Source: Aureispira sp045105775 (GTDB lineage Bacteria; Bacteroidota; Bacteroidia; Chitinophagales; Saprospiraceae). Taken from it: a stretch of DNA of 27,556 nucleotides. The translations under genes were made by a program, and so were the position numbers. Each line of letters starts with the position of its first letter. Position 1 is the stretch's first letter. Positions 1-8,488 of the stretch are shown piece after piece. The notes below the pieces were generated by a model. The model saw nothing but the letters and a program-made list of their open reading frames with translations. It did no database searches and had not been told where the DNA came from. The stretch is from assembly GCA_045105775.1 (NCBI GenBank), contig JBGCDW010000196.1, forward strand, positions 1 to 27,556, in the 5' to 3' direction.

Positions 1-1
1 C

Positions 2-985
2 TTCCAAGAAGCCCTAGACTGGCACAAGCAATACACCAGCATCAAAGACAGCTTGTACAATGTAGAAACGACCACCCAGATTGCAGCGATGCAAGCCGAG
101 TACGATAATTTGCAAAAAGAAAAAGAGATTCAGCAACTCAGTTTGGAGAATAAAAATATCAGTATTGCAAACAAAACCATGGCCTTAGAAAGTGCGTTCA
201 AGAGCAAGCAGCTGTATTTGTCTTTGTCGGTCATTGTTTTGTTGCTGGCACTATTGGGGATGTTGTGGTGGTATCGGCAGCAGCAACAAAAAACCATTCT
301 TTTGGAGCAGCAGCTAGAAGAATTGCTGAATGAGCAAGAGATAAAAATATTAGAGACCGCCCTAAAGGCGCAGCAAAAAGAACGCAAACATCTGGGCAAG
401 GAGGTACACGATACCATTGGAACTATTTTGGCAACCCTTCATTATCAGCATCTAGCAGGCCAGAAGGCGATTGATGATCCAGTGCTCTTTCAGAAGGACT
501 ACCAATTGATTGGTCAACTCATTGGACAGGCGGCAGACGAGGTGCATCGTATTGCTTGTGAAATGGATATGGGCGAGCAGTTTGCCTTTGAACTAAAACC
601 TGCGATAGAACACTTGATAGAGAGTATTGGTGCGACAAAGCAATTTGAATTAACGTTTAATTATACTGGAAAATCCTTTAAGTTGCCACGCAATTTGGCC
701 TTGACAGTTTACCGAGTAACCCGAGAAATTTTGGCCAATGTGCTCAAACATGCCCAAGCCACTAAAGTTGTCGTACAAATCGTCCAAACTAACTCCAAGG
801 TCATCCTAGCAGTAGAAGATAATGGGAGGGGTTTTGATACCAAAACAACCAAGGAAGGGATAGGACTGCGTAGTATGCGCGAGCGAATCGCCTCCTTAAA
901 TGGCAATATGAATATAGAATCTACGCCCCAATCTGGCACCAGCGTTGTTGCAACCATTCCTATTATGGGGCAATTGTCCGATTAA
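2..985 (+). CDS. Sensor histidine kinase, HisKA_3/NarX type (5' partial)
   Basis: The C-terminal part of a membrane-bound sensor kinase that should phosphorylate the response regulator encoded next. The frame is open to the left edge, so the gene starts outside the window; the TTG at 53 lies within the frame and need not be the start. The visible order is a coiled-coil-like Gln/Glu/Lys-rich stretch, one transmembrane segment (about nt 212-274), a second coiled coil, then the HisKA_3 dimerisation box ERKHLGKEVHDTIG with the phospho-acceptor His at 407-409. The HATPase_c domain follows, with an N-box (EILANVLKHA), a G1 box DNGRG at 818-832 and a G2 box GIGLRSM. The residues just before 53 (YTSIKDSLYN) resemble the end of the TPR sensor region common in Bacteroidota kinases, so a periplasmic TPR input domain upstream is likely but is inferred. 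The regulator gene begins 27 bp downstream. Confidence 0.93.
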   Translation, partial: FQEALDWHKQYTSIKDSLYNVETTTQIAAMQAEYDNLQKEKEIQQLSLENKNISIANKTMALESAFKSKQLYLSLSVIVLLLALLGMLWWYRQQQQKTILLEQQLEELLNEQEIKILETALKAQQKERKHLGKEVHDTIGTILATLHYQHLAGQKAIDDPVLFQKDYQLIGQLIGQAADEVHRIACEMDMGEQFAFELKPAIEHLIESIGATKQFELTFNYTGKSFKLPRNLALTVYRVTREILANVLKHAQATKVVVQIVQTNSKVILAVEDNGRGFDTKTTKEGIGLRSMRERIASLNGNMNIESTPQSGTSVVATIPIMGQLSD

Positions 986-1012
986 TCCAACTCCTCTAAA
1001 CATATAAAAACC

Positions 1013-1642
1013 ATGACAAAAATTATCCTTGCAGACGATCATGAAATGCTGATCAATAGTATACAACGACTCTTAAATTCTAAGCCAGAAATAGAAGTTA
1101 TTGGCAAGGCTCTTAATGGCAAGGCATTGCTCGAACAACTACAAACGCAGCAACCTGATCTGATTTTACTGGATATTAATATGCCTGTTATGAATGGCAT
1201 GGAAGCAGCTAAAAAAATCAAGAAATTATATCCAGCTATTAAAATTTTGGTCGTCACTACCCATATTTACCAAGCTAAAATAAAAAGAATAATTGAATTA
1301 GGCGTAGATGGTTATGTCTTGAAAAAGAGCAATGAAGCCGAGCTGCTACACGCCATCCAAAATGTTATAAAAGGCATCAAATACTACGACCCATTGGTTG
1401 TAGATATTCTTATGAATGGCGATGAAGATACCAGCCTAACATCGGGCATTCAACTAACCGAGCGAGAGTTAGAAATTATTCAACTCACAGCCGAAGGCAA
1501 AACCCACAGGGAAATTGGTAAAATACTCTTTCTGAGTCCAGCAACCATCATTAGCCATCGCAAACGAATTTATACCAAACTGGGTGTCAATGGCATAATT
1601 GAGCTGATTAATTACGCTAACAAACATGGCTTGATTGATTAG
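1013..1642 (+). CDS. NarL/FixJ-family response regulator
   Basis: A two-component transcription factor, almost certainly the partner of the kinase ending 27 bp upstream. The receiver domain spans residues 1-120, with the acidic pair D8/D9, phospho-acceptor D54 (in LLDINMP), the switch threonine near T82/T83 and conserved lysine K104/K105. A LuxR-type helix-turn-helix fills residues 147-203 (LTERELEIIQL, then EIGKILFLSPATIISHRKRI). At 209 residues it has the usual length, and all catalytic residues are present, so it should be functional. The targets cannot be read from the sequence. The downstream gene is on the opposite strand and converges, with only 27 bp between the stop codons and no clear intrinsic terminator there. 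Confidence 0.95.
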   Translation: MTKIILADDHEMLINSIQRLLNSKPEIEVIGKALNGKALLEQLQTQQPDLILLDINMPVMNGMEAAKKIKKLYPAIKILVVTTHIYQAKIKRIIELGVDGYVLKKSNEAELLHAIQNVIKGIKYYDPLVVDILMNGDEDTSLTSGIQLTERELEIIQLTAEGKTHREIGKILFLSPATIISHRKRIYTKLGVNGIIELINYANKHGLID

Positions 1643-1669
1643 ACTAGATACTAAAAGTGGAATAATCTA

Positions 1670-2569
1670 CTACATCAAATAATAATCTTCACTTTCCCAA
1701 GGAGCAGGCAATTCCTCCTCTCCTATCAATTGGCGCAAATTGATTTCAATGGTGCGTGCAATCGCACTGACGGCCGTATCACTAGGTCGATTTTCAAAAG
1801 GATCTTGTAAATTATAAGCAGTTCGTTCTAACAAAAAGAAAATGGTAACCAAGGTCATAATAAGCGGAAAGCTCCAGGCAATAGAAAGGGTTTTGCAAGC
1901 AAAAATCAAGCAAATTGCAAAAGCATAAATAATCAAATGCAGCATCATACGATAGGTGGTCGGAAAAACAGTGCTCTTGATGCGTTCTGCCTTGCCCATA
2001 GAAGCAACCAAACGAACAAGGGTATCATCCAATTGCAATTGACCAAAAACATCTAGTTGTCCTTGAGCACGCAAGGCTTTTATTTGTTGGCTGTTCAATT
2101 GTATAATACTCAACGGAATATTTTTTTGAGGTTTTAGATGGGCCATATCTTGAGCATTGAGCAAATGGGTCGCTTGGAGATAATCCAATGTTTCTAATTG
2201 GCGTAGACCACGCCCTAGCCCCCAACACCAAGCAATTTGGCGATAGGTCATTTGTTGAATGGCCGATTGCTCTTCTTGTGGCAACAAGCCTTGCAATTGC
2301 AATACAAAACTTCTAGAATCATTCACAATCGCTCCCCAAATCTTACGCGCTTCCCACCAACGATCATAGGATTGTCCAATTTTAAAAGACAATAATATAG
2401 AAATAGCGGTTCCCAAAAATGCAGGAACACCAAAGACCACATTGGGCAATACCGCAGGCCATTTCCACTGAATACTATACACAATACCACAAAGAGCCGC
2501 CACAATAAGCATATCGCTCAAAATAGATTTAAACAGCCCTAACAAAGGTTTTTTATAACTTAGAATCAT
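1670..2569 (-). CDS. Bestrophin-like channel (UPF0187/YneE family)
   Basis: An inner-membrane, bestrophin-family ion channel of 299 residues, the normal bacterial length. Hallmarks are the block SYDRWWEARKIWGAIVNDSR (residues 67-86) after a hydrophobic segment at about 49-63, an N-terminal membrane helix (about 19-33), a hydrophobic pair near residues 215-250 and the conserved DPFENRPSDT stretch near the C-terminus. Bacterial bestrophins form pentameric channels; selectivity (anion or cation) differs between members and cannot be settled from sequence alone. It is the last gene of the minus-strand operon, starting 10 bp after the corA stop, so its expression should follow corA. Pairing with a CorA channel suggests a joint role in ion or volume balance (inference). 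Confidence 0.9.
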   Translation of the reverse strand: MILSYKKPLLGLFKSILSDMLIVAALCGIVYSIQWKWPAVLPNVVFGVPAFLGTAISILLSFKIGQSYDRWWEARKIWGAIVNDSRSFVLQLQGLLPQEEQSAIQQMTYRQIAWCWGLGRGLRQLETLDYLQATHLLNAQDMAHLKPQKNIPLSIIQLNSQQIKALRAQGQLDVFGQLQLDDTLVRLVASMGKAERIKSTVFPTTYRMMLHLIIYAFAICLIFACKTLSIAWSFPLIMTLVTIFFLLERTAYNLQDPFENRPSDTAVSAIARTIEINLRQLIGEEELPAPWESEDYYLM

Positions 2570-2579
2570 AATTTAGTGG

Positions 2580-3632
2580 TTAATCCAACCATTTTTTGCG
2601 TTTAAAATAAAACAATACCAATGAAGCCACTAGTAACATCACGCCTAAAACCACAAAATAACCATATCTAGTTTTAAGTTCTGGCATAACGTCAAAATTC
2701 ATCCCATAAATCCCTGCAATAAAGGTCAACGGAATAAAAACAACTGATAAAATGGTTAAGGTACGCATTACCTCATTGAGGCGGTTGTTTTGTATATTAA
2801 TAATAAGCTGAATAGACGCTTCCAATTGCTGCCAACTAAAGTCAATATCATCATTCAAATAGCTAATCTGCTCCCGAAGCTCCGCAAAATATTTGTGATT
2901 AAAATGCAATAATTCCATTTTTTCGAGTCGCCCCAAAGCATCTTTCAAGGGATTGGCTACTTTTTTTATTTGGAACAATTCAGTTTTGGTCTCCTCAACC
3001 AAAGCGGCAAAATCGGCAGTAGCCCGCACATTCGTAAAATCCTTGAGGCGTTTACTGTTTTCGGATATTTGCTCATACACCGCATAATAATTATCCACAA
3101 TGGCCTCCACCAATAGATAAAGCAAATAATCCACTTTTTTGCGCCGTACCAATCCTATATTTTGCTCAATTCGAGCACGGATATGATCAAAATGATCGCC
3201 AGGCTGCTCCTGCAATGTCCAAATAAAAGGCAGTTCAGTTCCCACAATAAAAACCAATTGCTCAAAAGCCAATGTAGTCGTATCCTTTTGTACAACAGGT
3301 GCTTTAAGACTAAAAAAGAAACAATTGGAAAGCTCTATGATTTTGTTTCGGTGGTTGGATTCGGCCATTAGATTAAGAATGAATTCATCCAATTGATTCT
3401 GGTTAACAATTTGACGAATTGCTTGCTGGTCTTGCCAACCATAAACATTGAGCCAAGTTATCTGCTGTGGATAATTAGAAAAGATAATCGGAGCTACTGT
3501 TAGAATTTCCTCTCGGCTGTACGATTCATTGTTGTAATACCACAAAGAACAAGTCCCCTCTGAGAAAACAGGTGCGTCTACCTTATTATTTTTAGCTAAC
3601 AATGGTATCGTCTTTCTGCGTTTTCTCTTCAT
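2580..3632 (-). CDS. corA: CorA-family Mg2+/divalent cation channel
   Basis: A CorA-family divalent-cation channel of 350 residues. The signature YGMN is at residues 309-312 at the end of the first C-terminal membrane helix (SVVFIPLTFIAGIYGMNF), followed by the short periplasmic loop (MPEL..YGY), the second helix (about 325-343) and a basic tail (KRKKWLD). The long N-terminal cytoplasmic part has the expected alpha/beta domain and a helical stalk. Its start codon overlaps the stop codon of the gene before it by one base (TAATG at 3634-3630 on the minus strand), so translation is probably coupled. Mg2+ is the best-known substrate of the family, but Co2+, Ni2+ or Zn2+ transport cannot be excluded. 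Confidence 0.93.
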   Translation of the reverse strand: MKRKRRKTIPLLAKNNKVDAPVFSEGTCSLWYYNNESYSREEILTVAPIIFSNYPQQITWLNVYGWQDQQAIRQIVNQNQLDEFILNLMAESNHRNKIIELSNCFFFSLKAPVVQKDTTTLAFEQLVFIVGTELPFIWTLQEQPGDHFDHIRARIEQNIGLVRRKKVDYLLYLLVEAIVDNYYAVYEQISENSKRLKDFTNVRATADFAALVEETKTELFQIKKVANPLKDALGRLEKMELLHFNHKYFAELREQISYLNDDIDFSWQQLEASIQLIINIQNNRLNEVMRTLTILSVVFIPLTFIAGIYGMNFDVMPELKTRYGYFVVLGVMLLVASLVLFYFKRKKWLD

Positions 3633-4408
3633 TATTTTTTCTTTTTACGGCTCTTCTTCTTCCCTTTTTTTTCTTCTTCTTTTTGACGGCGCTTAATACC
3701 CAAATAATCTCGAATATCTCGCTCATTGTGATAATACGTCAGGTAACCCCAAATCCACAACCGCTTTCTAGCCTTGGGTTCGTGAATCAGATCTACATTC
3801 AATTCTGAATCTACCATCAATACCCCAATATCACGTGCCTTGCATATTTTAAACAAATTTTGACGCAAATCTTCTTTGATCATATCAAAGGAATCTACCG
3901 AAAGGGACAACCACTGCTCATTGGCGGGATACTGAAACACTTGGTGAATCACCTGCATTTCTTGATATTTATAACTATTTCTAAACAGCAACAAATGCAC
4001 TAAAGTAGCCGTAAGCCACACCCCAAGGGGCAAGAAAAAACGCATGAGCCAACCATCTCCTCGCCACACCAAAAACAATACCCCTGTGGCCAACGTAAAC
4101 AACAAGCCTTTCCAGATACTATCTTGAATCCACACCTTATTGACCCGATAAGGACGCAGCGCGGGGAGTGTCTTGTGCGACTTGGCCTCCATCGAAACGA
4201 CATACGCTCGACGCTTGTTGAGTTTATAAGCCAATAGCCCATCCGCTCGCTTCATTCCATATTTTTTCTTGGTACGCTCTTCTAGGTTGGAATAAAGGTG
4301 CTTTTTGCCATGTCTTATTTTATAATATTGCTCTAAATACGTCTGTGCTTTTTGCTGCACTACCAACTCTGTCAAGCGTTTGGCACGCGCAGTTTTTTTC
4401 TTTGCCAT
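3632..4408 (-). CDS. Unknown two-helix membrane protein with possible nuclease-like N-terminal motif
   Basis: I do not recognise this 258-residue protein as a named family. It begins with a very basic segment (MAKKKTARAKRL), then a soluble region (about 15-95), two hydrophobic helices (about 98-115 and 121-142), a second soluble domain (about 148-236) and an extremely lysine-rich tail (EEEKKGKKKSRKKKK). The first soluble region has a helix containing E26, then ADG with D56, then a strand reading YVVSMEAKS with E74 and K76. That spacing resembles the D...ExK core of PD-(D/E)XK folds such as NERD or Mrr domains, but the match is by eye. It sits between mpl (9 bp gap) and corA (1 bp overlap), so it is co-transcribed. 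The basic ends could bind nucleic acid or acidic lipids (inference). Confidence 0.8.
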   Translation of the reverse strand: MAKKKTARAKRLTELVVQQKAQTYLEQYYKIRHGKKHLYSNLEERTKKKYGMKRADGLLAYKLNKRRAYVVSMEAKSHKTLPALRPYRVNKVWIQDSIWKGLLFTLATGVLFLVWRGDGWLMRFFLPLGVWLTATLVHLLLFRNSYKYQEMQVIHQVFQYPANEQWLSLSVDSFDMIKEDLRQNLFKICKARDIGVLMVDSELNVDLIHEPKARKRLWIWGYLTYYHNERDIRDYLGIKRRQKEEEKKGKKKSRKKKK

Positions 4409-4417
4409 AATAATTGC

Positions 4418-5788
4418 TTAAACTAAATCTGCTAATGTTTCCAAAGATTTTCCGCCCCAATTGCCAGAACTCATCATCAGAACATTGTTTTCAGTAACCT
4501 TTACTTCATCTTCTAGCTGTTGCCAAAGTACTTCAATATCAGTGTACACCTTTATATTGGGATGAAAAAAGGCCTCTTCTACCCTTTCTGGAAACAGTGT
4601 GGGCAAACGCTTTGCCTTGAGCGTACTAGGATTATAATACACATACGCCTTATCGGCGGCCCCCATTGTTCCCTCATAATGTTCTAAAAAATCGCGATTC
4701 AAAGAACTAAAAGTGTGCAATTCTAATACCGCAACCAGTGTGCGTTCCTTATACTGTCTTTTTACCGCCTTGATGCTTGCACGCACCTTGGAAGGGGCAT
4801 GAGCAAAATCTTTGTACAGCGCCTTTTGAGTTGTTATTTTGAGCAACTCCAAACGCTTGGCAGCTCCTTTAAAGGTCTGTATAGCTTCCAAAATTGAAGC
4901 ATCACTCAAACCCAATTCCCGCGCCACCAAGCGGGCTGCCTGAAAATTTTGCAAATTATGCGCTCCAAAAATTTGCAAAGGTACTTCCAAGGGCTGCTCT
5001 GCCGCCTCGTAATTATAAGGAATGGTCAAATAGGTTTGATTATTCTTAATCACATATTCAGGCGTGTCATAAGCCGTGACTTGATGTGGTGCCAATGCTG
5101 CCAAAGCTTGCAATTTTTTATCCTTCTTATAATAAAACAAACTGCTCTTAGGCATTAGACGCTTGACAAAACGCTTGAACTGTTTGTTGTATTTTTTGGC
5201 TGTAGGAAAAACATTGATGTGATCCCAAGCAATACCTGTGAGTACGGCAATATGTGGATAATAATGCAAGAATTTGGGCAAAGCATCTAAGGGAGAAGAT
5301 AAATATTCATCCCCTTCTATGATTATAATAGGTGCATCTGATAATCGAACCATCAAATCAAAGCCCTCTAATTGTGCGCCTACAGCATAGTCAAAATCAA
5401 CTCCCTGTGCTTTTAGCAAGTGCATAATCATAGCGGTGGTGGTCGTTTTGCCATGACTACCGCCTACTACTACTCGTATTTTATCCTGGCTCTGCAAATA
5501 GAGATATTCTGGATAAGAATAAAGCGTCAAGCCCAATTCCTGTGCTTTTAGCAATTCGGGATTGTTGGGGCGAGCGTGCATACCCACAATGACGGCATCC
5601 AAATCAGCATTAATGTTAGAAATATGCCAGCCCATCTCTTGGGGCAGCAATCCTGCATTGGCCAAACGTGATCGTGATGGTTCATAAATTTCATCATCTG
5701 ATCCTGTTATGGTATAACCTTTCTGATGAAGAGCTAAAGCTAAATTATGCATTAGTGCGCCACCAATGGCTATAAAATGTAATTTCAT
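4418..5788 (-). CDS. mpl: UDP-MurNAc:L-Ala-gamma-D-Glu-meso-DAP ligase (Mpl-type Mur ligase)
   Basis: A Mur-ligase-family enzyme of 456 residues, matching Mpl, which attaches the recycled tripeptide L-Ala-gamma-D-Glu-meso-DAP to UDP-MurNAc in the cytoplasm so that murein peptides re-enter peptidoglycan synthesis. The N-terminal Rossmann domain starts with HFIAIGGALMHNLA, the Mpl variant of the MurC-like GIGGxGM motif. The ATP-binding P-loop GSHGKTTTT is at residues 110-118. Further Mur motifs are IIEGDEY, LTGIAWDHINVFPT and FGAHNLQNFQAA, and FAHAPSKVRASIKA in the C-terminal domain. The Mpl-like HAPSKV in place of the MurC DYGHHP motif supports Mpl over MurC. It is the first gene of the four-gene minus operon. 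The 349-bp upstream gap contains an inverted repeat that would lie in its leader. Confidence 0.92.
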   Translation of the reverse strand: MKLHFIAIGGALMHNLALALHQKGYTITGSDDEIYEPSRSRLANAGLLPQEMGWHISNINADLDAVIVGMHARPNNPELLKAQELGLTLYSYPEYLYLQSQDKIRVVVGGSHGKTTTTAMIMHLLKAQGVDFDYAVGAQLEGFDLMVRLSDAPIIIIEGDEYLSSPLDALPKFLHYYPHIAVLTGIAWDHINVFPTAKKYNKQFKRFVKRLMPKSSLFYYKKDKKLQALAALAPHQVTAYDTPEYVIKNNQTYLTIPYNYEAAEQPLEVPLQIFGAHNLQNFQAARLVARELGLSDASILEAIQTFKGAAKRLELLKITTQKALYKDFAHAPSKVRASIKAVKRQYKERTLVAVLELHTFSSLNRDFLEHYEGTMGAADKAYVYYNPSTLKAKRLPTLFPERVEEAFFHPNIKVYTDIEVLWQQLEDEVKVTENNVLMMSSGNWGGKSLETLADLV

Positions 5789-6137
5789 ATCTTGTTTTAA
5801 TTAAATACACCAAGCAATTACAACACTTCGTAGATGCTTTTTTTGAAGTAGTATGACTGGCGAGTAATTGCTTATTATAGCCTTGTTAAGCTGGCAAAAT
5901 ATCATTTTAGATACCAAATTCTAACAATAATGTGTATTTTCGTGTTTCAATAGTATTTTTTATTCGATACTTCTTCTGCGAGTTGCCTCTTTGTTCTCTT
6001 GAAGATAAAAATAACTAATCAGGCATAAAAAAATAATGCTTCGTGTTTTTTTTTAAGAATTACGACCAAGATACCTACAGTCTATAATACGATGCAATAC
6101 TTTGATATTTATACTCCTCTTTTGACCCTTTACAGCT
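5789..6137. other. Divergent intergenic region between mpl and the GH3 gene
   Basis: This 349-bp AT-rich gap must hold the promoters for the minus-strand mpl operon and the plus-strand GH3 gene. No perfect TTG-N20-TAnnTTTG promoter is present on either strand. The nearest plus-strand candidate is TACTTTG at about 6098, one base short of the consensus spacing and without a proper TTG upstream; on the minus strand CAAAATA at about 5895 is similarly imperfect. Apart from the inverted repeat listed separately, nothing else stands out: no small gene and no RNA gene was recognised. Confidence 0.6.
5812..5873. repeat. Nested inverted repeat in the mpl leader
   Basis: AAGCAATTAC (5812-5821) and GTAATTGCTT (5864-5873) are perfect 10-bp inverted arms. 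A second smaller pair, ACTTC (5825-5829) and GAAGT (5845-5849), is nested inside. In minus-strand RNA this would fold into a long stem with an inner hairpin, about 25 nt before the mpl start codon. It could be a leader RNA structure or a pair of protein-binding half-sites. The arms are seen in the sequence; the function is unknown. Confidence 0.5.
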
Positions 6138-7667
6138 ATGAAATGGCTCAATGCAGTAATTAAAACAGCGTTTAATCAACATCTAAAAAAGGTTCAGTAT
6201 ACGATTGAACATCCCATAGAGGCTCAACACAACGTTTGGAAACAATTATTAGGTCAAGGAGCGGCTACCCAATGGGGCAAAAAGCATGGTTTCACGCCTA
6301 AATCATCGTTGGATCAAGTCAAAGGGCGTTTACCTTTACAGTCTTATGAATCCTTGTACCCTTGGATCAAACGTATGCTCTACGGCGAACGCAATGTATT
6401 GTGTCCTGGTAAAGTACAGCAGTTTTCCAGATCTTCAGGCACGACTAGCCAAAAAAGCAAATATCTACCTGTTCCCAGACAAAATCTAAAGGGTTGTCAT
6501 CTGAGAGGTTCTCACGATGCGGTGGCCGTTTGGATGCACAATTACCCAGCTTCTCGTCTGTTTGACAACAGCAGATCTATTGTTATGGGAGGCAGTATTG
6601 ATGTATTTGACGCAAAGGCACAAACCCAAGTTGGCGATGTTTCGGCTCTGATGCTACACAATGCTCCATTTTATGGGGCTTACTTTATTACGCCTGATGT
6701 TCCAACGGCGCTCTTGGCCAATTGGGAGGAAAAAATTGAACGCATTGCCCATATTGCACAGCACCAAAATATTGGTAGTTTGAGTGGGGTGCCCACTTGG
6801 ACATTGGTCTTGCTCCGACGCATCTTGGAATTATCAGGCAAAGAGCATTTGTCAGAAGTGTTTCCCAACTTGGAAGTGTACAATCATGGAGGCGTAGATT
6901 TTGCGCCTTATCGTTCACAGTTTCAGGCTTTATTTCCCAACCATCCTATTCAATACCGAAACAATTATAATGCTTCTGAGGGCTTTTTTGCGGCACAATT
7001 TTTTGAGCAGGATAGCGGTATGCACTTATTGTTAGATAATGGCGTTTTTTATGAGTTTATTCCCAAAGAAGAATGGGGAAAAGAACATCCAAGCACCTTA
7101 ACGCTAGAGGAAGTAGAAGTTGGGGTTGATTATGCCTTAGTCATTAGTACCAATGCAGGTTTGTGGCGCTATCAAATTGGCGATACCTTACAATTTACCG
7201 AGTTGCACCCTTATCAAATTCAAATAACAGGACGCACACAACAATTTATCAATGTTTTTGGGGAAGAGGTTATGGTTTGGAATGTAGAGCGTGCTTTGCA
7301 AAAAACCTGTCAGCAGTTGGATGCTTTGGTGAGCAACTTCACTGTTGCCCCTGTTTTTATGCAGCAGCAAACCAAAGGCGGCCACGAATGGGCCGTAGAG
7401 TTTGAGCAATGCCCAAAAGATTTGACTCGTTTTCAGCAATTGTTGGATCAAAATTTACAAGCGGTCAATTCTGATTATCAGGCCAAACGCCAACACAACC
7501 TTGCCCTACAAGAATTAAAGCTCCACCCAGTGACCCAAGGCACTTTTCACCAATGGCTGCGGGAGCGCAATAAATACGGCGGACAACACAAAATACCCCG
7601 CTTGTCTAATCAACGCCAAACATTGGAGGAAATTCTCACCTTATCCAATCATCTAATTCACGAATAA
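6138..7667 (+). CDS. GH3 auxin-responsive promoter family adenylating enzyme
   Basis: A bacterial member of the GH3 family (509 residues), part of the ANL superfamily. Plant GH3 enzymes adenylate a carboxylate and transfer it to an amino acid; the substrate of Bacteroidota members is not established. Visible motifs: the ATP-binding loop SRSSGTTSQKSKY (residues 98-109), YNASEG (277-282), the adenine-site motif WRYQIGDT (343-350) and GRTQQFINVFGEE (365-377) at the hinge to the small C-terminal domain. All three ATP motifs are intact, so activity is likely. No signal peptide, so cytoplasmic. It stands alone on the plus strand and converges with an alpha/beta hydrolase 10 bp downstream, which might act on related acyl compounds, though convergent orientation is weak support for a shared pathway. 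Confidence 0.9.
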   Translation: MKWLNAVIKTAFNQHLKKVQYTIEHPIEAQHNVWKQLLGQGAATQWGKKHGFTPKSSLDQVKGRLPLQSYESLYPWIKRMLYGERNVLCPGKVQQFSRSSGTTSQKSKYLPVPRQNLKGCHLRGSHDAVAVWMHNYPASRLFDNSRSIVMGGSIDVFDAKAQTQVGDVSALMLHNAPFYGAYFITPDVPTALLANWEEKIERIAHIAQHQNIGSLSGVPTWTLVLLRRILELSGKEHLSEVFPNLEVYNHGGVDFAPYRSQFQALFPNHPIQYRNNYNASEGFFAAQFFEQDSGMHLLLDNGVFYEFIPKEEWGKEHPSTLTLEEVEVGVDYALVISTNAGLWRYQIGDTLQFTELHPYQIQITGRTQQFINVFGEEVMVWNVERALQKTCQQLDALVSNFTVAPVFMQQQTKGGHEWAVEFEQCPKDLTRFQQLLDQNLQAVNSDYQAKRQHNLALQELKLHPVTQGTFHQWLRERNKYGGQHKIPRLSNQRQTLEEILTLSNHLIHE

Positions 7668-7677
7668 AGCATTGAAT

Positions 7678-8448
7678 TTAGTGGGCAGGCAGTTCATTTT
7701 TTGCCAAAAATGGGCGTAGTATCTCAATAAATGATTGGGGGTATTCCATCATGGGTGCATGGCCACATTTTTCAAAAAAGTGCAATTCTGAATTGGGTAT
7801 TTTTTCTTGAAAATCTTTGCCCACAAAAGCAGGCGTAATGTTGTCCTCTTTTCCCCAAATCAGCAAGGTCGGGGCTTCTATGCGATGTAATTCGTGCTCC
7901 AAATTATGGCGCATAGCCGATTTGGCAGTAATGATGATTTTTAGCCCTTTTTCTGGGGTATTGATAATTTCAAATACCTCATCTACAATTTCTTTGGTAG
8001 CAACTATTGGATCATAAAAGGTATTTTCTACCACTTTACGTACAAAATCATAATTTTGACGGCGCGGAAAAGAAGAACCCAAGGCATTCTCAAACAACCC
8101 CGAACTCCCTGTCAAGGTCAAACTCTGCACGACTTCAGGAGCCTTTAAGGTCAGCAAAAGGGCTATGTGTCCCCCCAACGAGTTGCCAACCAAGTGTACT
8201 CGCTCGTGTCCAAAGTGTTTCAAAAATGCGTGTACATGCTCCATGAGTGAAATAATAGACAATTCGCGTCTTGGCGTAGCGTAAATAGGTAACATGGGTA
8301 CCAAGAGTTGATAATCCTCTTTTAGATACTCCATAATAGCTGTATAATTGCCCATGCTTCCAAACAACCCATGCAGTAGAACAATCACCTCCCCTTCTCC
8401 CTCTTGGAGATAACGAAATTCGCCTTCTTCTTTAATTGTATACGTCAT
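7678..8448 (-). CDS. Alpha/beta-fold hydrolase
   Basis: A 256-residue alpha/beta hydrolase with the complete catalytic set: oxyanion-hole motif LLHGLFGS (residues 24-31), nucleophile elbow GNSLGG with S90, acid D202 in WGKEDNITP and base H230 in CGHAPMMEYP. No signal peptide, so cytoplasmic. The closest general type is the MhpC/BioH-like esterase group, but the substrate cannot be deduced. It begins 40 bp after the stop of the endonuclease gene on the same strand, with a purine-rich AAAGGAC a few bases before ATG, so the two are probably co-transcribed from the promoter at 9401-9431. Confidence 0.92.
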   Translation of the reverse strand: MTYTIKEEGEFRYLQEGEGEVIVLLHGLFGSMGNYTAIMEYLKEDYQLLVPMLPIYATPRRELSIISLMEHVHAFLKHFGHERVHLVGNSLGGHIALLLTLKAPEVVQSLTLTGSSGLFENALGSSFPRRQNYDFVRKVVENTFYDPIVATKEIVDEVFEIINTPEKGLKIIITAKSAMRHNLEHELHRIEAPTLLIWGKEDNITPAFVGKDFQEKIPNSELHFFEKCGHAPMMEYPQSFIEILRPFLAKNELPAH

Positions 8449-8488
8449 GTTTGTCCTTTTATAAATTTGATAGATAATAACTACTCAT

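Noticed and set aside
53..985. The TTG at 53 as the true start of the sensor kinase
   Set aside because: The frame is open upstream to base 2 with family-like sequence (DWHKQYTSIKDS), so the gene continues beyond the left edge.
3162..3808. Plus-strand open frames over corA and the membrane protein gene
   Set aside because: They overlap strong minus-strand genes with recognisable motifs and have low-complexity translations; they are shadows.
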